Positions 11,513 to 24,800 of a stretch of DNA of 64,000 nt are shown one piece after another. Origin of the DNA: Endomychus coccineus. Lineage: Eukaryota; Arthropoda; Insecta; Coleoptera; Endomychidae. How positions within the stretch are numbered: position 1 is the first letter of the stretch; the number at the start of each line of letters is the position of its first letter. The notes beneath the pieces were generated by a model. That model ran no database searches. It was not told the DNA's origin and saw only the letters and a list, made by a program, of their open reading frames with translations. The translations under genes and the position numbers were made by a program. The stretch spans positions 2,790,001 through 2,854,000 of the forward strand of contig OY294070.1 in the NCBI GenBank assembly GCA_958510875.1, written 5' to 3'.

Positions 11513-14433
11513 CTGAAAAAAAAATAGAACCCGATTAATAATTGTTGAGATAATATCAATACATACACTAAATATAATAAACTATGATTAGGTATTTCTC
11601 TCCGAAATCAAGCAATGTTATAATAATCTGTGAAGTTATGGCAAAGGGAACGCCTTATAATAACCCAAGATTGACAGGTGCCTGGTTCTATAGGGGTTGT
11701 GATTGCCGGTGGTGTGCTAAGAAGCAAATCACGAGGGAAACATGAAAAGTCCCTGAAAAATGAAACAAGAAATGATTTATTTGGTCAAAACTTATTTTAT
11801 TTCTTAACATAATCTCTTCCAAACAATACAACTTCGGCAATCCAAAATAGGCGTTTGTTCTAGCGATGACCACATCGTTGGGAGCCAAGCCATTTCTTCA
11901 AGTTTGTGAATAGATAAAAATTGCAGGGAGAATTTGGTGGATGACGAATCCAATTCGTAGCGCAATTCAAGCAATTTTGCCATTGCGACTGCAGACCTAT
12001 GTCCTGTCCTGCTGAAAAGCACTCAACATAGAATATGCTTTTACGGAGGACCTAATTGACGGAAACCGTTACGTGGATCCGTAACAGGTCTGATTGGTCG
12101 AGACCACCAGTAGGCTCCTCCTTCTCTCATACCAGCGCCGAGGGAGTGCGAAAACAACCGAGCGTAGAGGAGCGTATACGTGACTTTGACTACAGTCTAC
12201 AGAGGATGGCGGACGCGAGGAATATTATGCCTATAAGATCCATTATTCAGTTATGTTCGATAGAAAACAATATATGCTAGATTATATCATTTATATTCAG
12301 ATCACATTGTAATTATGATTTAACCTTGTTCAGAATTGATCAATTTATTCTTCTTAATTTGTTGAGAAGAAAGAATATTAAACATGTTCTCTGTTATTTG
12401 TTTTTATCTAATTAAAACGGCAATTTTTTTTCTTTGTCAACTGCGGCCGCTTTCGCTTAACATCGGCGTCGAATCGATCCAACAACTCTGCATAATATAC
12501 GCCGGTGATGGCTGTGCCCTTTTCAAGGTAATCGATACGGAGATATCGTGTGCATGCCAAAAAACTGTCGCCATGACTTTCTTGGCCGATAAACCCACTT
12601 TTGCTTTTTTCGGCTTCGATTCGCCAGGACAATTCCACCGTTTCGACTGTTATTTGTTACACAGGTCTGGAAACTCTATTGTTCGACATGAGTCTCTTAC
12701 ATGTCACTAAACTCGTAGTCCCTCGCTCAACCACCAGCTGGCGCATGGATCGAAGTATGTTGTCAAGACCTGTGTATACGACCATGGGCCAGTCAATACT
12801 GGATCAAAACTCAACGAAAATAGTTTTTTTCGCGGTCGTATACACAGTATGTTGTCAGGGTTAGGCGCCATATCGTTCAACTTTCAAGCCCCACAATACA
12901 AAAATTGCCAGAGAAGATCCCTCGACTCGCGCGCCACCGGTTGGTACTAAGCGACAGTTGACGCTTGCGGACTCACTTCTCACATAGGAAACAGCCTCGA
13001 GTTTCCAGACCTATGTATACGACCGTGGCTGTGATGGATCCATTTTTCATGTATGGTTACGAAATAATCTAATCATTAATTATGATTCTCAAATATGATA
13101 ACTCTATCCTAGTCTGTAAATATATCTCTTTCCTTATCCTTATACATTGATGTTGATACGTCATTCATGTCGACATGAATTTATGTTTCAACAATAAGCT
13201 AACCTTGCTTACGGTGCATTATTATATAAATTGTTGATATAACATGTGAACAATAAAACAAATAGATTAATGTTAGGAATTTACCTAATTTAGTACTTAT
13301 TGAAGATACACCCTTATTATATCGACATATTTTCATTCACCCCCTCCCCATTTCGAGGGGCGGTGGGTACTTTGAATTTCTAAATGGGATGATGTACTTT
13401 TTTTTGTAAAAATCGAATCTACGCAAAAAATATTGTTAATTAAATTCCAACTTATTCATCGTCCAGTCATGATTGAGAAATTGTTCCAAATGTCACTCTT
13501 TAACTTCCAAACTCTTTCTCACTCTTTTTCTAAACGAATCCCGTAAAGACTGCAACATTTCCGGTTTCACTAATGAGGAAGCAAAGCGGATTCTGTTTTT
13601 CGTATCATCTAACTTTGTCCTTTATGAAGCCCCAAATTAAAATAATCAGTGGGGGTCAAATTTGGAGTCCTAGCAGGCTAGACCACCTTGACCAATCCAC
13701 CTTTTTTGAAATATTCCATTCAAATGATTATGGACCTCTGTTGCATAATGGAGTGAAGTCCATTAGATAGATGGCCTTCAAAGAAATGTGGATCAATAAC
13801 TCTATCTCCGATTATACCACACCAGACATTAATTAACCATGGGGACTTTCCTCTGCCCAGTAGCAAAATATGACTATTTACCTTTAAAAAAACAACAAAA
13901 CAAGAAACTAAATTCCTACCAGCCAACGATTATGGAAAGTATATGAATTATCTATATACGTCTGTGCTAGATTGAAGCTTTATAAGAGCTATAAAACATC
14001 TAGCTATTGGTAAATTATATTAACTTACCTAAGCCTTCTGCAAAGCCCAGTACTATTCGACATATTATCAGAGCTGAAATACTGTGTGCCAGTGTGGGAG
14101 TAATAAACGTGGCTATACTCCATAGCAGTACGCTAAATATTAATATCTTCTTCGCGCCCAATTTGCTCGCCCAAAAACTACCTACAAATATAAGAAATGA
14201 GATCCAACGAACTAGTTTCACGTATCATTCCACATACCCAACAATTGACTGCTTAAATAACCGATAGCGAAAGCTGACAAGATCCAACCTTGCGAATGTA
14301 AAGACCATTGAAATTTATCAGTCATACGAACTATAGCTATTGGCATGATGACCCTATCTGCACTATTTATGTAATTGGCGGCGCTGCAGAGTGCCACAAT
14401 TCTCGAAGTTCGTGTTAGCCGCATCCTTACCAT
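10653..14433 (-). CDS. SLC17-family anion transporter (ANTR/VNUT-like), complete
   Basis: Three exons join in phase on the minus strand: 14433-14238, 14181-14029 and 11512-10653, giving 402 residues. The product is a major facilitator with about 10-12 hydrophobic segments. Family features include an N-terminal DRVIMPIAI segment, GYLSSQLLGG, CRIVLGFAEGLGLP and PVEERSRAFSYLL in the first half, then WLPTYL, NVRRLM and DIAPNHAGTTFAISNT. These match SLC17 transporters (vesicular nucleotide and plastid-type organic or phosphate anion carriers). The exact substrate cannot be read from the sequence. It lies head-to-head with eggless. Its 2.5-kb second intron is full of transposon debris, while the first intron is only 56 bases. 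Confidence 0.88.
11690..12022 (-). pseudogene. Mariner transposase remnant, C-terminal part
   Basis: Overlapping minus-strand frames read GHRSAVAMAKLLELRYEL and then ARTNAYFGLPKLYCLEEI. In mariner (DD34D) transposases these regions follow the second aspartate and lie near the C-terminus. Frameshifts and stops kill it. It sits in intron 2 of the SLC17-like gene. Confidence 0.8.
12408..12660 (-). pseudogene. Mariner transposase remnant, central part
   Basis: The minus strand reads GESKPKKAKVGLSAKKVMAT, then in a second frame LEKGTAITGVYYAELLDRF and KRKRPQLTKKK. This directly precedes the remnant at 12022 in mariner protein order. The two are probably one element split by about 380 bases (12030-12400). 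Confidence 0.82.
12661..13045. repeat. Inverted-repeat element with GTATACGACC ends
   Basis: CAGGTCTGGAAACTC at about 12663 pairs with GAGTTTCCAGACCT at about 13000. GTATACGACC(A/G)TGG occurs at 12775 and 13014 and inverted at 12834. The segment is more GC-rich than its surroundings and contains no recognisable protein. A non-autonomous DNA transposon is inferred. Confidence 0.45.
13450..13926 (-). pseudogene. Tc1-like transposase remnant
   Basis: The minus strand reads INVWCGIIGDRVIDPHFFEG, a hallmark of the catalytic region, followed out of frame by a WSRW..L-LIWGFIKDKV stretch matching the last DDE block. Stops and shifts interrupt it. It resembles, but is not the same copy as, the fragment at 3.5 kb. 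Confidence 0.75.
14029..14181 (-). CDS. SLC17-like transporter, exon 2
   Basis: Acceptor TATTTGTAG lies 56 bases after the exon 1 donor. The exon encodes GSFWASKLGAKK to FAEGLG and ends at TTAG|GTAAGT in phase 1. Confidence 0.88.
14238..14433 (-). CDS. SLC17-like transporter, exon 1
   Basis: This exon starts at the first ATG in frame and encodes the first helices through SSQLLG. The donor GG|GTATGTG leaves one base of a codon, matching the next acceptor. Confidence 0.85.
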
Positions 14434-15199
14434 GGTTCTAGGTGAAGCTTTGACGTTTCAGTTAACTACTCATTATTATCTTCTTATTCGATTCCTTATG
14501 TTAAAGCAAACCCGTTAAGCAACATGATTTTTAACGTCGGATTTAGCGACAATCCTAACGACTAATAAAACTACTGATAACACAATACGTGGGACATGGA
14601 TTGTTGATATTCTCCCATCCCATATGTTCTTAATGTCATCGAGGCTTATCAACAGAGACAATTAGTTCATTTGAACTATGTAGCTAGCTAGTTCCTGTAG
14701 TAACCACAGATCAGAAATGTAAATATTATTGTTTCTCTGTGTCAAAAATCATAGACGATAATTTTCTTTTGGGCCCGTTTGTGATTATTCAAGCCATCTG
14801 TGTTATTAGATCCATAGATCTGTGTTCATAGCGAGTTTCTGTAGTAACCACAGAAAATAATTTTTATTGTTTCTCTATGTTGTGAATCATAGGCAATAAT
14901 ATCTTTCATTGATTAAGTTTTCTATGCATGTGAGTATTACTCTATGCTCAATAACAATCCGTACGATGCCGAAGACTGAATTCATGATGCCGAATTTTTG
15001 TTTTTAATAATTTGAAGTATTTCTGCTCTACGCTACCCGCGTTTGTTATAAACTAAAGATTAACCAACGGGGTAGCTTCATTTTATCGTACATTTATGGC
15101 GAAACAAGCTCAAAACGCAAGTACTAGCATGATGAAAATAGCAACAATTTAGTTTAAATACTAATTGAGCCGCGATTTCTTTTTGTTGCAAAGTGAACC
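14434..15199. promoter_or_regulatory. Divergent intergenic region, SLC17-like gene and eggless
   Basis: Two start codons point away from each other across 766 bases, so both promoters must lie here or in upstream exons. No clear TATA box is placed. An imperfect 80-base duplication (about 14690-14775 and 14828-14910) shares TCTGTAGTAACCACAGA-like sequence, then TTATTGTTTCTCT and AATCATAG. It may be regulatory or just repeat-derived. Confidence 0.5.
14690..14912. repeat. 80-bp imperfect direct duplication in the shared upstream region
   Basis: Both copies carry a GTAGTAACCACAGA core, TATTGTTTCTCT and a CATAG(A/G)C(G/A)ATAAT tail, spaced about 137 bases apart. Confidence 0.65.
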
Positions 15200-15896
15200 A
15201 TGGATATTGAGGAGGACGTTGACGATCCGATGGAAATTGATGATACCGTTCAGGATTCTCAAATAATCGAAAATAAAACTTTATCACCTGAAAAAGAAGC
15301 TTCCAGTGACAAAGTTGTTACCTCGGAAAAAGATGTTTTAAAAACAGTGTCATCCGCAATCGATGTAGTGGTTTTAGACGATGACGATGATTCGGATTAT
15401 AAAGTGGATTCAAACTATGAAAAAGACATGATAAAAACAATGGAACCGGAGGTTATCGATTTGGTGCCACATTCGATCGGAGGTGTCTGTATAAACTATG
15501 CCTGCAAAAGTGGCAAAGACATGCTGGAAGCTCCAGGTTTTTGTTTGTCCTATTTTCGCGTTAAAAGTTGCAACAAAAAAATCAAGAAAGTCTGCTCGGA
15601 ATGCTACAATATAGCGGTAAAAATGTACGACGATCTGGTTGGCCAACTGAAAAGTGGTAGTTTATTATTCAATGCCGATGTGCCTCTGTTGAACGATATG
15701 GTAGAAATCGAGGATTCAGACGAGGAGAAAGAAGAAGAGGAAATAAAAGAAGTAGAATATTTGGATGAGAATAATTTTAATTTTATCAAGAATAATATTG
15801 ATGATGTGATAAATGAGGTAATGATCAAATTTGAAGTACATGTTCAAGCTAAAAAGGAAGCCGATTCCATGAAAGAGAGGCTTGTCAAAACTAATG
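15200..15896 (+). CDS. egg: eggless exon 1, acidic N-terminus
   Basis: It encodes 232 residues plus one base: acidic runs ([20 protein letters not shown]), a cysteine-containing middle and a lysine/glutamate-rich end. Donor AATG|GTGAGT. Confidence 0.88.
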
Positions 15897-18800
15897 GTGA
15901 GTACTCTCTATATACTAAATAGTTCGTAGTTGGTACATGTAACATGATTTAGGCTTCCAACCCTTTTGTTGAAACATTTCTGTATTTTTCATATGTCAGA
16001 TCCAAGCTAGAATACTTACTTCTCAATTATTTGGAACGTTCATAAATTACGTTACGCCTTTGAGGGGGGGTCAAGGTCTGCATAACGTAACATGAGTTTT
16101 AGTAAATTTCATTAAAAAAATTGGATTTAACACAATTTTTTTCAAAGATTGAATATCAAAATTGGTATCCATTTCATTTTTATCTATGAAAATACAAACA
16201 TTATTAACTTATACACTTTTTATTCAAATTATCTCCATTTATTAACCGATATTCTAATTCTGAACTCAAATTCGCTCCAAATTAATTGATTCAGTCTTCG
16301 AGCGCTTTTTTATATGGAATATGCGTGATGGTAAGGCAGAGCTCTTCAAAATACGTGCAGGAAATATTTCCAGGAACGTATATCAGTCTAAAGTCACCCG
16401 ATACTGTTCAGGAGCGTAGTTAGAATATTATGAAAATTAATAGCTAACTGTGTTTTATCACAACATCTTGTATTTTTACAACATAGTTTATAGTTAATGA
16501 TATGAAATAGTGATGTGGACTATGCTTTTTCGATAAATTGTTATTCCCCAATAAAGGTAGATAGTTAGATAACTTAGAATGCTCATAAATTAATAAATAT
16601 AAACGATAAACAGGTCGATTTTTCATATTCTTCGCTTGTTAATCTCTTCCCACATAATAACCTGTCGCAAACTACTTATTATTAAATATATTTATCGAAT
16701 CTCTTAAAATCAAAAGCCAATAATAAAACCACTGGTAATATTACCAATGTAGATCTCTAGCCACTAAATATTCAAAATCGAATTTCAAAAATTCAGGTTT
16801 TCTGTTACCAACGATCTATTTTCAAATGAAAAATGCTCAAAAGTTGGCGTTGCTATTGAATAGTGAACGATTTCGTGTTTTGTTTTAGAAATGTGCAAAG
16901 AACTATCGGCGAATCTAAAAACTATGAGGAAGCGAGTGGACGCTCTACAAATCAATTTTTACAAAGAGTTCAAACCGGAGGTTCGCGAATCTTGCACTTT
17001 TGCAATCATTGATGATTTTCTAATTTCGCCAGAACTCATTCTCAAAGACGGTAAGTTAATGAACGTGCAACAGGATCGCACTAAATGGGGTGTTGTGTTA
17101 TCGTGAAATTTTTTATTTTTATCCAGGCGCAAGTGGCAATAACATTCCCAGTAACGTGATAAATTTGGAACCGTCCAGGAAAAGTTCCCGCAGGATAGTA
17201 AAACCGATTTCTTACGCCGAAATTGACGACGGCGTTAATTCTAACAGTCCGAAGCCGACTCCTGCAGGTGAACCCATAGATGTGGACAAAGAAAATGTTG
17301 CGCAGAATGAAAATACTCAAGGGGAGCCTCCAGATTTACCTCCTATAGGTCCTGTGGAGAAGCCTAATCTGAAAATTAGTGAGTATTTTTTCTTAATTTT
17401 ACTGATTCTGTAGGCGTCGAGAATTTTCTTTATTAAATGGAATTCACCAAGAATTGATTGAGATTAAACAGAATTTTAGGGAAATATTTTCTATTTAATA
17501 TCATAGACTTTTTTATAACTGTTCCTGTTTGATTATTTTGATAAAGAATTATTTTAGTAAATTTTTAATTTTTTACATAATTGTGGACATTAACTACAAA
17601 AATCGAGTTTTCGTCTTAATAATGAACGAATATTATTAAATTTATTTTTATAAATTCCCACGAAAGATTTCTTTTAAAATTTTTCTAAATTTGACAACCA
17701 ATAAAGTTATAAACTTTTGCATTGACTACAAAAACCAATTTTTAATCTTAGTAATAAGCGAATATTTTATTCACAAATTTTGACTTATAAATTCTCTTGA
17801 AATATTTTATTTTTTATAACTTCAACAATTAAAAAATATATGAAGTAATAAGCTTTTGCATTTACTACAAAAACCAATTTTTAATCTTGATAATAAGCAA
17901 ATATTTTATTCACAAATTTTGCGTCATAAATTCTCTTGAAATATCTGTTTTTTTTATAAATGCTACAATTAAAAGATAAATAAAATAGTAAACTTTTGCA
18001 TTTACTACAAAAATCAATTTTTAGTCCAAATAATAAGCAAATATTTTATTCATAAGTTCTGTTTCATAAATTTTAATGAAAGAATTTCGATAAAATAAAT
18101 AAATTAGTAAACTTTTGCATTTACTGCAAAAATAATCAAAAAAATTTATAATAAATAAATGAAAGAACTATTACTTTGTTTTATTACCACTTTTGGTATA
18201 TTAAAAAAGGTATAAAACAAACTTATTGTTCTTTTATTCACAAATTTTGCCTCATAAATTCTCTTGAAATATCTGTTTTTTTTATAAATGCTACAATTAA
18301 AAGATAAATAAAATAGTAAACTTTTGCATTTACTACAAAAATCAATTTTTAGTTCAAATAATAAGCAAATATTTTATTCATAAGTTCTGTTTCATAAATT
18401 TTAATGAAAGAATTTCGATAAAATAAATAAATTAGTAAACTTTTGCATTTACTGCAAAAATAATCAAAAAAATTTATAATAAATAAATGAAAGAACTATT
18501 ACTTTGTTTTATTACCACTTTTGGTATATTAAAAAAGGTATAAAACAAACTTATTGTTCTTTTATTCACAAATTTTGCCTCATAAATTCTCTTGAAATAT
18601 CTGTTTTTTTTATAAATGCTACAATTAAAAGATAAATAAAATAGTAAACTTTTGCATTTACTACAAAAATCAATTTTTAGTCCAAATAATAAGCAAATAT
18701 TTTATTCATAAGTTCTGTTTCATAAATTTTAATGAAAGAATTTCGATAAAATAAATAAATTAGTAAACTTTTGCATTTACTGCAAAAATAATCAAAAAAA

Positions 18801-21800
18801 TTTATAATAAATAAATGAAAGAACTTTGTTTTATTACCACTTTTGGTATATTAAAAAAGGTATAAAACAAACTTATTGTTCTTTCATTTAAGTATACTGA
18901 TAAACTATCATAAAGTAAACGGCGTCCACCGTCGATTTTTAATTTATCCATAAATTTAAATTTTATTTCATAACTTCTTCTGAATGAAATTTGCTTCAAA
19001 TCTTTCTAAATTCTACAATCCATAATAAACTTTTAATTTACTACAAAAATTTCCATTATTTGGCTTATTAATAAGCAAATATTTTATTATTAAATTCCGC
19101 TTTATAAATTTCCGAAAATTTCTTTTTAAACTGTTGCATTCACTCTGCAAACTATATTTAATAGAATATCTACATAATTATTATAAAACCCTCATGTTTT
19201 ATATCTTCCTACAATTCAACAAGTCGAGAACTTACATTTTTTCTTCAAATATTTTACAAAAACATTTTTGCAATTTTACCTAGAATCAACAATAGATTGA
19301 CTATAAAAATTGTGTAAATTCCTAATTCCGTCTAAACTTCATTTGGCATAAACATATTCGTTCAATTCACGATGATTTGGAACATAAATTCTTGGATGAG
19401 GTTTTATTATTTTGTATATCATACAAAAAAACTAATACCAACCAAGTTGAAGGAAATATTTCCCAAAATTCTCAATATTTTTATATTTTACAAAGTAGAA
19501 AAACAAATGCTAAGTAACTTTTTAGATCAATACAACAACTTGATAGAAATAAATAATTCTATCAATAAAAATATTTTTTTTTTGTTAGGTTTTTCAAATT
19601 ATATAATTTATTGCTTCAAGTGGGAAAAAAACCGTTGATTAATTTTTCACATATTTTAAATATTTATTGTACATACATATAACAATTGAAAGAAATCGTT
19701 AGTGATTATTGTAATCTTTACTGTCAATTGTAGGTGGAGAAATAATATATTTAACAATTAATGGAAATTAATTTAATCATTAGAGTGAATTATAATTTTT
19801 CGTTGTTACAAAAATGTATAAAAATGAATTAAATCCTTCAGCATATTATTATGATTTTTTTAAATGTATTTTGCAGAAATATATTCATACGAAAAATAAA
19901 TAATAATCATTTTATATTTTTTAAATTAATTTAAGTTGTGGAAAAAATGATTGATTGTTCTGAAAGAAAATATAGATTTTAACAAATTGTTCTTTCATTA
20001 GACGAGGCATACTACATCTCTCGAGAGAACAATACAGGGTGTTGGGTGCGAGCCCGCCTGACCAACATGTTATACTCGGGTACGATACACGACGGCCAAA
20101 AAATGATCAACACCATGTACAAATGCACGCAGTTGAAACAGCTCAAAGAGCGTTTCGTCAACGGCAAAAACATCGCCTACATCAACGGGTGTCCCACAAG
20201 ACTCGAAGTGGGGGCTCGCGTGATCGCCGTTCTCAAGGAAACCGTGATAACGGGGGAAACGAAAAAGAGTCGCACCGCTTCGTATTATCCGGGCATAGTG
20301 GCCGAACCGCCCTACGCCCAGAACAACTATCGATATTTGATTTTCTTCGATATCGGTCATTCGCAGTACGTGCACCATTCGATGGTCAACTTGATCTACG
20401 AAGTTAGCAAAACGGTGTGGGACGATATGCCGTCCGATTCCAGACCGTTCATAAAAAAACACATCGAGAGTCAGGATTGGCCGATGGTCAAGCTCAAGAA
20501 AGACCAGAGTATCGTCACGGAATATAATGGTAAGTGATTATTTTTATGTCGAAATATCTTCTTTATTCCAATGGGCTCCTTGACATACAAAGCTTCGTTT
20601 CAAACGTGTGTGTGTGGAGGGAGCTTTGCCACTTAGTTGGGGCCCCCGTGGTCAGAAGCCTATTCTCCTTCCTCTCCCAAAATTCTCCCATGTAGAAATA
20701 TACCATTTCGTTTGATTACGTTCAACTATGTTAATTACAAATAATATCAATTATGCATGGTTTAAACTTCACGATCGTTCCTCGACAGGAAAATGGTTGT
20801 ATTGCACAGTGATCAATGTGGATTGCTCCTTGGTGCAAGTGTTCTTCGAAGATTTGAACAGGTTCGAGTGGATTTACAGGGGATCGAGACGTATCAAAGA
20901 AATATTTCGCGAAGAACAAGCCGCCATCAACAGGACCGCGGGACAAAGAGCTACGAGAAAAGTCGGTCAGGTAATTATGCGACGTCCGAAACACGTTTTT
21001 CCCATTATTATTATATTTTTATTGTTTCAGAACGAATCGAAAAATATCGTGCAATACACGCCGAACGTTAATTTCAGCCAATCCAGTTTGGAAACGATCG
21101 ACCAAGAACAAACCCAGAGTAGCGTTCGAGCAGTCGCCAGAAAAAGTACAGCCAAACCTGAGAAGGTTCAAGCTGCGCCAGTTACGTCCGTGCCATTTTT
21201 ACCGCCGGTTAATAATAATTTGGTGAACGCTTCCGGGCCCGTCAGTAAAATAATGGTAAGTGATGACATTTTTTTTATATTTTTTTAACTGTTATATTTT
21301 GTTGGGACAAAATTGAAATGTATTCAAATGAAAATCGGAAACTATTTTTTTTTCGTGAATTTTGGAACATTCAAGACACATTTGGAAAATTGTATAGCCG
21401 AAAATTTTGAAAATTGAATAATAATAAAAATATAACAATAATTAAGAAGTAATAATTTAATTAAAAAATTGCAGTAGGTCTAGTCGAATTTACATGGAGA
21501 AATTTATTTGTTTTTATTTGATTGTTATATTTTGTTGGGACAAAATTGAAATGTATTCAAATGAAAATAGGAAATTATTTTTTTTTCGTGAATTTTGGAA
21601 CATTCAAGACCACATTTGGAAAATTGTATAGCCGAAAATGTTGAAAATTGAATAATAATAAAAATATAACAATAATTAAGAAGTAATAATTTAATTAAAA
21701 AATTGCAGTAGGTCTAGTCGAATTTACATGGAGAAATTTATTTGTTTTTATTTGATTGTTTTATTTTGTTGGGACAAAATTGAAATGTATTCAAATGAAA

Positions 21801-24800
21801 ATCGGAAATTATTTTTTTTTCGTGAATTTTGGAACATTCAAGACACATTTGGAAAATTGTATAGCCGAAAATGTTGAAAATTGAATAATAATAAAAATAT
21901 AACAATAATTAAGAAGTAATAATTTAATTAAAAAATTGCAGTAGGTCTAGTCGAATTTACATGGAGAAATTTATTTGTTTTTATTTGATTGTTATATTTT
22001 GTTGGGACAAAATTGAAATGTATTCAAATGAAAATAGGAAATTATTTTTTTTTCGTGAATTTTGGAACATTCAAGACCACATTTGGAAAATTGTATATCC
22101 GAAAATGTTGAAAATTGAATAATAATAAAAATATAACAATAATTAAGAAGTAATAATTTAATTAAAAAATTGCAGTAGGTCTAGTCGAATTTACATGGAG
22201 AAATTTATTTGTTTTTATTTGATTGTTATATTTTGTTGGGACAAAATTGAAATGTATTCAAATGAAAATAGGAAATTATTTTTTTTTCGTGAATTTTGGA
22301 ACATTCAAGACCACATTTGGAAAATTGTATAGCCGAAAATGTTGAAAATTGAATAATAATAAAAATATAACAATAATTAAGAAGTAATAATTTAATTTTA
22401 ATTTAATTAAAAAATTGCAGTAGGTCTAGTCGAATTTACATGGAGAAATTTATTTGTTTTAATTTGATTGTTATATTTTGTTGGGACAAAATTGAAATGT
22501 ATTCAAATGAAAATCGGAAATTATTTTTTTTTCGTGAATTTTGGAACATTCAAGACACATTTGGAAAATTGTATAGCCGAAAATGTTGAAAATTGAATAA
22601 TAATAAAAATATAACAATAATTAAGAAGTAATAATTTAATTAAAAAATTGCAGTAGGTCTAGTCGAATTTACATGGAGAAATTTATTTGTTTTTATTTGA
22701 TTGTTATATTTTGTTGGGACAAAATTGAAATGTATTCAAATGAAAATAGGAAATTATTTTTTTTTCGTGAATTTTGGAACATTCAAGACCACATTTGGAA
22801 AATTGTATAGCCGAAAATGTTGAAAATTGAATAATAATAAAAATATAACAATAATTAAGAAGTAATAATTTAATTTTAATTTAATTAAAAAATTGCAGTA
22901 GGTCTAGTCGAATTTACATGGAGAAATTTATTTGTTTTAATTTGATTGTTATATTTTGTTGGGACAAAATTGAAATGTATTCAAATGAAAATCGGAAATT
23001 ATTTTTTTTTCGTGAATTTTGGAACATTCAAGACACATTTGGAAAATTGTATAGCCGAAAATGTTGAAAATTGAATAATAATAAAAATATAACAATAATT
23101 AAGAAGTAATAATTTAATTAAAAAATTGCAGTAGGTCTAGTCGAATTTACATGGAGAAATTTATTTGTTTTTATTTGATTGTTATATTTTGTTGGGACAA
23201 AATTGAAATGTATTCAAATGAAAATCGGAAACTATTTTTTTTTCGTGAATTTTGGAACATTCAAGACACATTTGGAAAATTGTATAGCCGAAAATGTTGA
23301 AAATTGAATAATAATAAAAATATAACAATAATTAAGAAGTAATAATTTAATTAAAAAATTGCAGTAGGTCTAGTCGAATTTACATGGAGAAATTTATTTG
23401 TTTTTATTTGATTGTTATATTTTGTTGGGACAAAATTGAAATGTATTCAAATGAAAATAGGAAATTATTTTTTTTTCGTGAATTTTGGAACATTCAAGAC
23501 CACATTTGGAAAATTGTATAGCCGAAAATGTTGAAAATTGAATAATAATAAAAATATAACAATAATTAAGAAGTAATAATTTAATTTTAATTTAATTAAA
23601 AAATTGCAGTAGGTCTAGTCGAATTTACATGGAGAAATTTATTTGTTTTAATTTGATTGTTATATTTTGTTGGGACAAAATTGAAATGTATTCAAATGAA
23701 AATCGGAAATTATTTTTTTTTCGTGAATTTTGGAACATTCAAGACACATTTGGAAAATTGTATAGCCGAAAATGTTGAAAATTGAATAATAATAAAAATA
23801 TAACAATAATTAAGAAGTAATAATTTAATTAAAAAATTGCAGTAGGTCTAGTCGAATTTACATGGAGAAATTTATTTGTTTTTATTTGATTGTTATATTT
23901 TGTTGGGACAAAATTGAAATGTATTCAAATGAAAATCGGAAACTATTTTTTTTTCGTGAATTTTGGAACATTCAAGACACATTTGGAAAATTGTATAGCC
24001 GAAAATTTTGAAAATTGAATAATAATAAAAATATAACAATAATTAAGAAGTAATAATTTAATTAAAAAATTGCAGTAGGTCTAGTCGAATTTACATGGAG
24101 AAATTTATTTGTTTTTATTTGATTGTTATATTTTGTTGGGACAAAATTGAAATGTATTCAAATGAAAATCGGAAATTATTTTTTTTTCGTGAATTTTGGA
24201 ACATTCAAGACACATTTGGAAAATTGTATAGCCGAAAATGTTGAAAATTGAATAATAATAAAAATATAACAATAATTAAGAAGTAATAATTTAATTTTAA
24301 TTTAATTAAAAAATTGCAGTAGGTCTAGTCGAATTTACATGGAGAAATTTATTTGTTTTTATTTGATTGTTATATTTTGTTGGGACAAAATTGAAATGTA
24401 TTCAAATGAAAATCGGAAACTATTTTTTTTTCGTGAATTTTGGAACATTCAAGACACATTTGGAAAATTGTATAGCCGAAAATGTTGAAAATTGAATAAT
24501 AATAAAAATATAACAATAATTAAGAAGTAATAATTTAATTTTAATTTAATTAAAAAATTGCAGTAGGTCTAGTCGAATTTACATGGAGAAATTTATTTGT
24601 TTTTATTTGATTGTTATATTTTGTTGGGACAAAATTGAAATGTATTCAAATGAAAATCGGAAATTATTTTTTTTTCGTGAATTTTGGAACATTCAAGACC
24701 ACATTTGGAAAATTGTATAGCCGAAAATGTTGAAAATTGAATAATAATAAAAATATAACAATAATTAAGAAGTAATAATTTAATTAAAAAATTGCAGTAG

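Noticed and set aside
20070..20462. Long open frame on the minus strand opposite eggless exon 4
   Set aside because: It mirrors the GC-rich Tudor exon; the plus frame has the conserved domain and matching splice phases.
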